Assembly: GCA_000310025.1 (NCBI GenBank)
Contig: FN649746.1
Location: 969,235-992,490, forward strand
DNA: 23,256 bases
Direction of reading: 5' to 3'
From: Ectocarpus siliculosus
Taxonomy: Eukaryota > Sar > Phaeophyceae > Ectocarpales > Ectocarpaceae
Below are positions 1-9,000 of the stretch, in pieces. Positions within the stretch are counted from its first letter, which is position 1; each line of letters opens with the position of its first letter. A program made the position numbers and the translations under genes. The notes beneath the pieces were generated by a model. The model did not search any database. It had not been told where the DNA came from and saw only the letters and a list, made by a program, of their open reading frames with translations.

Positions 1-20
1 CCCCCCCCCCCCCCCCCCCC
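1..20. repeat. poly-C tract at left edge
   Basis: The window opens with 20 consecutive C. This is probably a contig edge where assembly stopped in one of the C/G homopolymers that are frequent here. The zeaxanthin epoxidase gene is cut off just to the right, so its last exons lie beyond this point. Confidence 0.7.
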
Positions 21-61
21 TACCCAAAAACGCGTCTTGTCTCGTATGAAAACCATCTCAC

Positions 62-3000
62 CGAAGGGGGCCTGTCGTACAAGTCTCTCTGCTCGACGTC
101 GTTGTTGCTGGTGCAGTCGAGCGCCTCGTGGATCTCCGGGCTCCACCCAACGAAATGCTGAAATCCCCACGAAACCACAAGGCGAAGGGGGGGCGGGGGG
201 TGTACTCATAGTCATGCATGCCGTAGTCGTTAAGACCATTGGACCTCGCCCACAAGGCGAGGGGGGGGGGGGGGTACTCGTGTAATTGCGGTAGTCTACG
301 CAGGATAAACGACCACAAGGCAGGGGGGAAGGGGTGTACTCATGCAACTGCAGTAGTCTAAGCAGGAATTTTTCAGGTAGGCAAAGATACTGGATAAAGT
401 ACAGAATCGGCTAAGTTGGGGTTGGGGTTGGGTCTGCGTACCACCTGCCTGGTCTATTTTCGTTAAAAAAAAATGTTTTCTTTCCCTAGGCAATCCTGTA
501 ATTGTTGGATTCGGAGAGGACACGTCAGCAGAAGAGCCAAAACACACACAAAAAAAAAAACACGACAGGAAGAAGGCTCCCACCCTAAAAAAGAACACAG
601 CATAGTCTAGACGTATAGCAGTATCCAATATGAAGATAAGCCACCTCACGTCAAGAAACACAAAACCCCCAAAGCGAGAACCAAGAACACTCCCATCCTA
701 AAAAAAGAAAGACTAGTCCACTACTATCATACCACCATGAAAACACATCTACCAGAGGACTTCCATCGCAAAAAAAAAAAAAATCAAACCCGCTACACTA
801 TCGTATGCATATGTGCCATAAACCAGTGCATACATTGTATGTATCAAAAAGACGAAGGCTGACATCCTTGAGGTGTACTTGATGTTGTCCTCAAGGCTCG
901 TACAAACAAATTAAGACGATGCCACTACCATCACATGTACAACAGTACCATAAAAAAAAAGTACATATAACGGTATACAATACATCCAAACAAAGCCTCA
1001 CATCCTTGAGGTACTTGATGTTGTCCTCACGGCTCTTGGAGCCCGGGGGGAGGGCCAAGAAGGCGTACCACTGCATTCGACCGCGTCCGATGTCCGAGGT
1101 CACGAAGTACTGCCCGGGGCCGATGTAAACCTGCCAGCCCGAAGAAAAGAGATAGGCCGCAAAGAAAAGCAGAAATTGGGGGGGTGGGGCGGGGGGGTTA
1201 CAAGCTCGATGAGTGTACCAGTCAGCCTGGTGAAAAACAAAAATTGGAGGCGGGGAGCGGGGTTACGAGCGCGATGAGTGTGGCCTAGCGCATACTACTT
1301 TACAGTCAATGATGCGAACTGAAGTGATTACTCGTTCACCCATTATTGGTGTTCTCTCGTAACGATTTGGTATCCAGGCTGTAATTTACGAACATGGAGC
1401 GTGAAGGCAGTCATATTGCATGGAGCAGCATGACAGTAGCCCTTGTCGCAGGGTGAGTCGTAAATTACAGCCGTGAGGCCGTTCTTCCACGAGGCTACGG
1501 TCATTGAGCTCTCCACGCAGTACGACTGCCTTCACGCTCCAAATACGAAATTGAAAATTACAGGGTGGACACTCAAGTTCGGACGGATGAAGGTCCTGGG
1601 TAAACATGTCGGAACGGTTTCATGATGTGAAGACAACAACAAATAACAGCCCGTTAAATCATTCCAAGAAGCGTTCGATCGTGCACGGCGCGTCTGGAAC
1701 CATCCACAGCAGTCAGCGGCAGGACCCGTTCCGCACCGTCTACCCCACCGCTGCCGTCCCAAAAAACGCAGACGGTAAACCCGCTAAGCGTCCCGTCGGG
1801 CAACGCCCATCGGGCCAGCGCCGGGGAGCGCCAGCTGTGCCGGCGGTAGAATAGTGGGCGAGGCAACATGCGTCCTTCGTTTGACCCTTGCACACATCCC
1901 ATGCGCAAAGGCTGTGTGTAAGGATCGAACCACGATGCCTCGACCACTCTAGGTTCTTCCACGTGCACGGCGGACGCTCCCCGGCGCTGGCCAGATGGTC
2001 GTTGTTGGTGAAAACGCCCGCCCACGTTAAAGGTGCAAGCAACACTTCGTGGTCATCTCGGGCAGGCGGAGCACGCCGTATGCGACACGAGATAAGACAC
2101 CCCCGGGAGCGATTTTCAAAGCTCGGTTGCTCCACGAAGAAGAGGATGCACGACCGGAACGATACGTTTTCGGAGAGCTCTCGACCGGACGGCTTCAACG
2201 CCGCCGTTCTCGGCGCTGTGACTCTTTCTGCTGTTGATAAATCGAGATTTGAAAAAATCAATCCAGGGGGTGTGTTATCTTGCGTCGTGGAGACTCGTCT
2301 TTCGCGAACCAAGCATGGTTGCGTGTCTACTTCGCCATGCGTGATATAGGCACGTCGATCTTCCAGGCAATCTTCAGGCGTGTCCCAAAGCAGTCCCCAT
2401 CTACGACATCTACGATTCTCTTCTTCTTTCTCGGGTGCGTCTCCCACCTTGTACCCGACGTCCCAGTAGTCCTTCGGCGCGTAAATCGTCTCCCCGGCGA
2501 ACACCGTGTATCCCGAGTACGTCGCGCCTCCGTTCTCTCCCCTCACGTCCTCGTTCCACATCTGTGCGCGGACCTGGGACGGAAAAAAAAACAAAAAACG
2601 ATCAATTTGCAAATATCTCCTGGACTTTTTACCAATGGATAGAGACCTGGGACGGAACAAAAAAAAAAACGATCAATTTGCAAAAATCTCCTGGACTTTT
2701 ACCAATGGATATGAGACCTGGGACGGAAAAAAAAAAAAAATCAAAAATCTCCTGGACGTGCGGACCTGGGACAGATAAAAAAAAATGCTGTATGTTCCAT
2801 CTTAGACACTCTTGCTCTTTTTCGTCCAGATGGATTGAAATGGGTTTGTTGTGAAAAAAGGACGGCCGAAGAAGCGACACGGGGGCACGGGAGGTGATGT
2901 TTTTGTTTTTTTTTACGAGCCTGGAAGAAACGCCGTCGTTGACTGAATGCATGACGCACCTCGCCGATGGCAAAACGCATGCACATACAACATACGTGAT

Positions 3001-6000
3001 GGCGGCGTGCTGTAGCGTACAATACGTGGACAGCAAACCGCACGTACATACTTGTACAACTACGACGCTGCGTGCGTCATGAGCTTTGCATTATTTTGTT
3101 GTCTACGCGGGTAGACGCGGGGCCGCGGAAGGCCCACTGTAAAAAAAAACGCTGCGTGACGCTTGACTAGCATGGCATGCAATACGCGGATGCGGATGGC
3201 AAAACGCATGTGCACAGAACAAACGCCTGCTTTGCCTACAGGTATCAATCATCTCCGTGTGTCCACGCGGGGGAGACGAGGAGCCACAGACGGCAGGCCC
3301 CCTTCTCTTGCCTGGGACCAGATGCCGTCCGCTCCCACAAGCACGTCGGCGTGCACCTCCCCCCCGTCCTTCAGCTTCACCGTTACCCCCCTGGATGCAA
3401 ACAACAAATTCATACGGTGACCGTCGGCGTGAGGTTGGTATGCGTACGGCGGGCGGGGGGGGGGGGAAGAAAACCACGTGGGGGAAAAACGAAAAAAACA
3501 CTGCCATGCCGAGGAAAATGCTTCCCTGCAACAACTGACTTTTTTTCCTTTTTCGCTAGAACACTACGTTCGCAAGGGTCTTCCCGTACTGGCCTCAGTG
3601 TCCTTTGTTATGACGGAAGGCGCCTCCTTTTACTCAAACGGGTTACGGTGCGGAATACCCGCGTACGGGGGTCGGAATCAGTCACGTCGCCCCCTTCCTC
3701 AACACGGAACAAAAAAAAAAAAAACACCGCCAACCAACGACTTCCAAGCATACCCGTCAGTGTTACGGTACGGAATACCCGCGTACGGGGGTCGGACCCA
3801 GACACGCCGCCCCCCCCTTTTCTTCTTCACTTCACAACGAACCCATTTTCTCTCCACGCACAGAGGAAGGGTCCAGGATAAATTAGCAACGAATCCAGAG
3901 CACTAGCACACGAACAAAAAAACTGTCAACAAGACTGACCGCTACCGAGCATACCCGTCAGTGATACGGTACGGCAATTCCCACGTACCCGTCAGTGTTT
4001 TCGAAGCCGACGACCGTCTGGCTGTTGAACACAACCCCTTCCCCGATGTCCTCCATCAGGACAGCCTGCAAACAAACAAAACAGAGAGGACAAACACGTG
4101 TCGCGGCGTGGTAAGTGGCGTGTTGGTTAGGCGTTGTTGGTATGCTCATGTTGTTGTTGATATCTTGTCCTTGTAGTATCTGTTGTTGTGCTGTTGTTAT
4201 TGTTGCCGTTGTCGTCAGCATTGTTAAAAAAAAGGAATGAGAAAAAACATTGCGACCTTTACGCGAGTGCCTTCCAGATACTAGTCCAACCGACATGGCC
4301 ACACGAGAAGGAAGTAAAAGAGGACAAGAGGGGCAAGAAAAAGAAGTCACCGCAGTCCCAGGTGAGACGTTATGAGTCACGAGCAACCGTGTATACAACT
4401 CTGATGGGAAAACGCCTCTTCTCATGAACCCTAGCCCTATAAATAGGATTTTTACGACGCCTCCCTCGCCTCCTTCAGGTTGCGTAAGATAGCCCACCCC
4501 CTGGACCGATTTTCAAAGCTCTATTACTCCACGACCAAGAGAGTGGCGCAATCAAACCATGATTCGTTTTCGGGAAGCTCTCGAAAATTGCCGCAATCAA
4601 ACGATTATTCGTTTTCGGAAAGCTCTCGATGACGCCTTTCCAACGCAGCCACGTTACTAGTATCGCTCCAGAGTAATAATCGAGGTCTGAAAATTCGGCC
4701 TAGGGAGGTGCGGTGTCTTAACCAACCCACAACAGCACGCTGTCGGGACAATCCTACATAGTCTATGCGTCGCGACACCCGGTCAACTTATGGCTTTATC
4801 CATCCAGCGCCGCCTCGTCCTACCTGCAGATCCGGCCTGTCGATAACTCCCGTGTACGGCAAGGAGTACATGTCGGCCATCTGAGTGATGGCGTCGAACT
4901 TGCAGTACCTGAACGCGGGGTACGTACGTGCAAGAAAATGTTACCATCATCAAGCCAGAAAAAGGTACGCCATGATTAAGCAGAGGTGGCGTCGAACTTT
5001 CAGTACCTGAACGAGGTACATATGTACGAGAAAACGTTGCCAACATCAAGCCAGAAAAAGGTACATCATGATGAAGCTATCGTGGCGTCGAACTTGCAGT
5101 ACCTGAACGAGGTACATACATACGAGCAACGTTGCCAACATCAGGCCAGAAAAAGGTACATCATGATGAAGCTATCGTGGCGTCGAACTTGCAGTGCCTG
5201 AACGAGGTACACATGAGAAATCGTTACCAACATCAGGCCAGCAAAAAGGTACACCATGATTAAGCAATGGTGGCGTCGAAGTTGCAGTACCTGAACGAGC
5301 TACATACAAGATACGTTATGTAGCAACACCAGGCCAGAACACGGCACTTCCACAATGAAGCAATGCCTTGAGTCACCGCGTCCAACTCGCCGTGTCGGAG
5401 AGAGGTCCACAGGAACGCCAGCAACACCGGCCAGAAAAATTCACCATGATCAAGAAATGTCTCACACGGTACTGATATGGCGCCCAACTCGAACAAAAAT
5501 GCACGCGCAAATTGACAACAGACAAGACACCCAAACGCACCACTCCGTCCGGATGCCGTCCTTGATGCCGTTCGTGCGGATCCCGGTGAAGGTGAAGTAC
5601 TCCATTATTTTGTTGAAGAACGTCGAGTCGATGGCCTTGATCGTGGACAGGGCGTTGGACGCGAGCTGGATGGGGCCTCCGAATCTCCGGAAGGCGTTCG
5701 TCTTTTCGATCACCTTAACCTGCACGACCAAGAGTTTTCGAGGACGGGGGCGCCGCCGTGATTAGTCGGGGGGGGCGGGGGGGGGCAATAGCCTTCGCGA
5801 GAATATTTCGGGCACGGAGGTGCCGCCGTGATTAGTTGGGGGGGGGAGGGGGGGGGGGTGTACTCATAGTCGTCCATGCCGTAGGGAGAGGCGATTTCTT
5901 ACTGTCGGAGCCTCCCGTCGGTAGCGGGACACATGTTTTTTGTACTAGAAATAGACTGGTACTTTGGCTGCCGTCGGTGACGGGACACGTTTGAAAAGGG

Positions 6001-9000
6001 GCACAGGAGGGGCACACATCACCTGCGATCTTGGCAACACACAGCAGACACAGCATACACAGCACACAGCACATAGCACACAGAGAAGGCGGAGGAGTGT
6101 GTGGGACACGGAAGCAACACGCCCTCGCTGCTGCTGCTGCTTCTGCTTTGCCGCAAGCACACAGACAGCTACTGCTCTGCTGCTGCTGCTGTATGTAGCT
6201 GTAGGAAAGAAGCGGCTTGATGATGCATGATGGTCAGACGCAAACAAACAATGTATGCAAACGGTTGGCGCACTGACGCAGTGGCACCATAGTATACTCT
6301 AGCAACTGCTGCTGTTCTTTTGTGTATGGTGGTCTGGCGTGGTGCTGAACAACCGGGTGAGACAGAGATCAGGCAGATCAGAGATGGTATCTGATGCTCG
6401 ATTTTTGCCGTTGAGAATTCATTCATGTGGACAGCAGCAGCAGCAGCAGCAGCAGCAGAATTACAGGCGAGATCTTTCACTGCACACATCATCACAGGCG
6501 CGGATCTATCTCAAGGCGGCACCACCTCTCTCCACATGTTGGTTGCTCGAATCACCGCTGTGGTGCTACCGCTGGCCTCCTGTTGTCAATTGAGAACGAT
6601 GGCGTGCTTTGTGTTGAAACGCTACTACAGCAGTGATAGATAGACAGGCACATGAAGACGTTTTTTTTTTACTAGTGCTGCTTGCGCGCTGCAAAACAGC
6701 ACCCGAGAGTGGACAAAAGGGGACAGTCATTCAGAGCGCAGACACATCCAGGTCAGTTCCTGCTTATTCTGCATCATGTGCGGCAACCCACTTGTGAATC
6801 GACGTCGTGGTCGTCGAGAGACTAGACTTTCTTCCTTTTTTTTTCTTCTTTTTTTTCCAGGCGCCGCCAGTAAAAAATCGCCCGTAGTCGTTAGACCATT
6901 TACCTCGCATCCCTACAAAGCCGGGACGGAGCACGCCGGGTTCTCACCGGACCAGGCTCTCACATCACCAAGCGCGAAGCGCCGTGAGGTATTTGGCGAG
7001 TCGCATGAAGGGTGAGCTGCATCCTGCTAAGGGTGTTCGGCATCTTGTGCTTACTTCCTTGCGTACGGATGACAGCTGCGTATGACTTAATTTATTTTCT
7101 GGTGCTTTCACTTCCGGAGACAGTTGTAAGCACTGTGTAACTGCCTCGAGGATGCTTGATCATTTTAACACAACGTGGTGCGATCATCCCCCTTGCGCGG
7201 AGTGAGGGTTCTCGACCCCGCACAACATGATCTACTCGACCACCATTACGGTTACCGCCAAAAAAAAAAACAGAGGTAAAAAAAAACCAGGTAACCTGGT
7301 TGCCGAGTTCACGAAGTGAACTGGCTTGTTTTACAACGTCGTTGCCAAGCGACGAAAACCCAATCCCGATGGCAAACACCAAGGGGGGGGGGGGGAGTAG
7401 CCTTCGCGACAATATTTCGGGCACGGGGGTGCCGCCGTGACTAGTTGGGGGGGGGAGGGAGCCAGTACCCTTCGCGAGGATACATCTTGGTTTTAGTAAG
7501 GGGTTAAGGGTTAGGGATACCACACACCCCTGTCTATTTCATAGACGAAACATAAAATCCTTCAGGGGGAGGGCGTCCTGTGCGCGGGCGTGAGGGTTCG
7601 CATGGACCCACGTGCGTTTTTGCGCGGACGGCCCGTCTTCCACTGCCTTTTTAAGAAAGCTTAGGTAAATCACGGAGAGACTACCGTTCGATACAATACC
7701 CCAGCAGTAGTCGAAGGAAGAGGTCTGTCAAAGTCTTTGCAGTGGGTGGGAGAATAAAACGCTGGATACTTGGGGCATATCTTGAGTCTACTCAAAGCCT
7801 ACGCACACTGAATGAATATCACAAAAACACTTGCATATGCACTTGTATAAATTTTACATGAGGTACAAAACATTAGCTCGTTCACTGGTACTGGTACCCA
7901 CGCGGGTGTGGGAAGAACTTCGCTTCATTAGTTTGGCTTGCCTCTGAGCGCGTGCGCGCACACGAAGCGGGTATCGTGGGCGTGATTTATAAAAAATGAC
8001 ATTGAAATCGCGCTAACCGGCTGGAGTAATGGGAACGCGGCATTCCCATAGCGGGACAAAAAAAAAAACGCGAACACACGCCTCTTGTAGCATCACTTCG
8101 GACTGTTTCACGCATGTACTTGTAGTTCTGCTGCTGCTCAGCAGAAAAAAACAAACGAACTCCGCTGCTGATGTGTGCACATCCGAGACTAAGCCCCACA
8201 CGTGCGGCAGCGGCAGACGCGTGGCGATTTTGCTGTGTCCGCTACCGCAGGTGGCATACGACATCAACACCCCTGGGCCGATTTCCAAAGCTCGCGTACT
8301 CCACGACGAAGAGGATGCCGCGAATAGAAAGACAAGGTTTCGGAAAAGTAAAAGTTCTCGACGGGACGGTTCTACCTCTTTCTGCTGTGGAGCAATCAAG
8401 ATCGGTCCAGGGGGTGTGATATCTTGAGTCATCTATGGTAGTTCGGACCCAGCGCACTCGGGAAGGGGAGCGCACCACCGCCGCTGCTCTTGTCTGAAAT
8501 GTGCTGCGGCGTTTACTTTTTTGTCGGGAGGATCGGAGACGACACATTTCAGCAAGGAGATGGCAGGTTCTCGGTTTTATGCGAGTTTTTTTTGCTTCGG
8601 TTCTTGTAGCGTAGCCCCACGAGCATGCCAGCGACTGCAACCCCCTCAGAGAACCCGTGTCCTGCAAATAGTCCCCACTCCCACCCCCTGCAAAGGGCAC
8701 AGCACACGAAGAGTACCGTAGGACACGGAGAATACGACACCCCCTTGGGACGTTTTTCAAAGCCCGTGTACTTTGCAGCAAACACAGCAGCGACGACGCC
8801 GAAAAGGGCGGTGTTCGTCGATACCTTTTCGACAAATGCATCAGTTGGCTGCTGTTCCATACTCCTCCGCTTCGTCGTGCATGAGTCCAGCTTAACAACT
8901 CGGTCGTCCAGGGGGTGTCAACCATCTATCTCATGCAACCTACGTCATGTCTTTCGGTGCTGTGGGTCAGAATGCTGCGGCTGAGGCGACTGCTGCTGTT

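Noticed and set aside
415-432. GTTGGGG run as telomere sequence
   Set aside because: Only three short units in an intron. It differs from the TTAGGG type at 9209 and is not at a chromosome end.
1740-2660. 306-codon open frame on the minus strand
   Set aside because: Only 2573-2448 is real (ZEP exon 6). The rest is read-through into the intron, the MITE-like element and the inverted repeat.
3177-3881. 234-codon plus-strand open frame
   Set aside because: It runs antisense across ZEP exon 5 and then through the exon 4 donor repeats; the repeated peptide [11 protein letters not shown] merely reflects the DNA repeat.
4886-5480. Regular ~95-base repeat resembling a CRISPR array
   Set aside because: The repeats are long, diverged and contiguous, without unique spacers of constant length. 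The unit contains an exon edge, and the context is a eukaryotic intron.
6427-6643. Open frames with poly-Ala, poly-Ser or poly-Gln
   Set aside because: They are translations of the (CAG)n microsatellite in ZEP intron 1, with no start context or domain.
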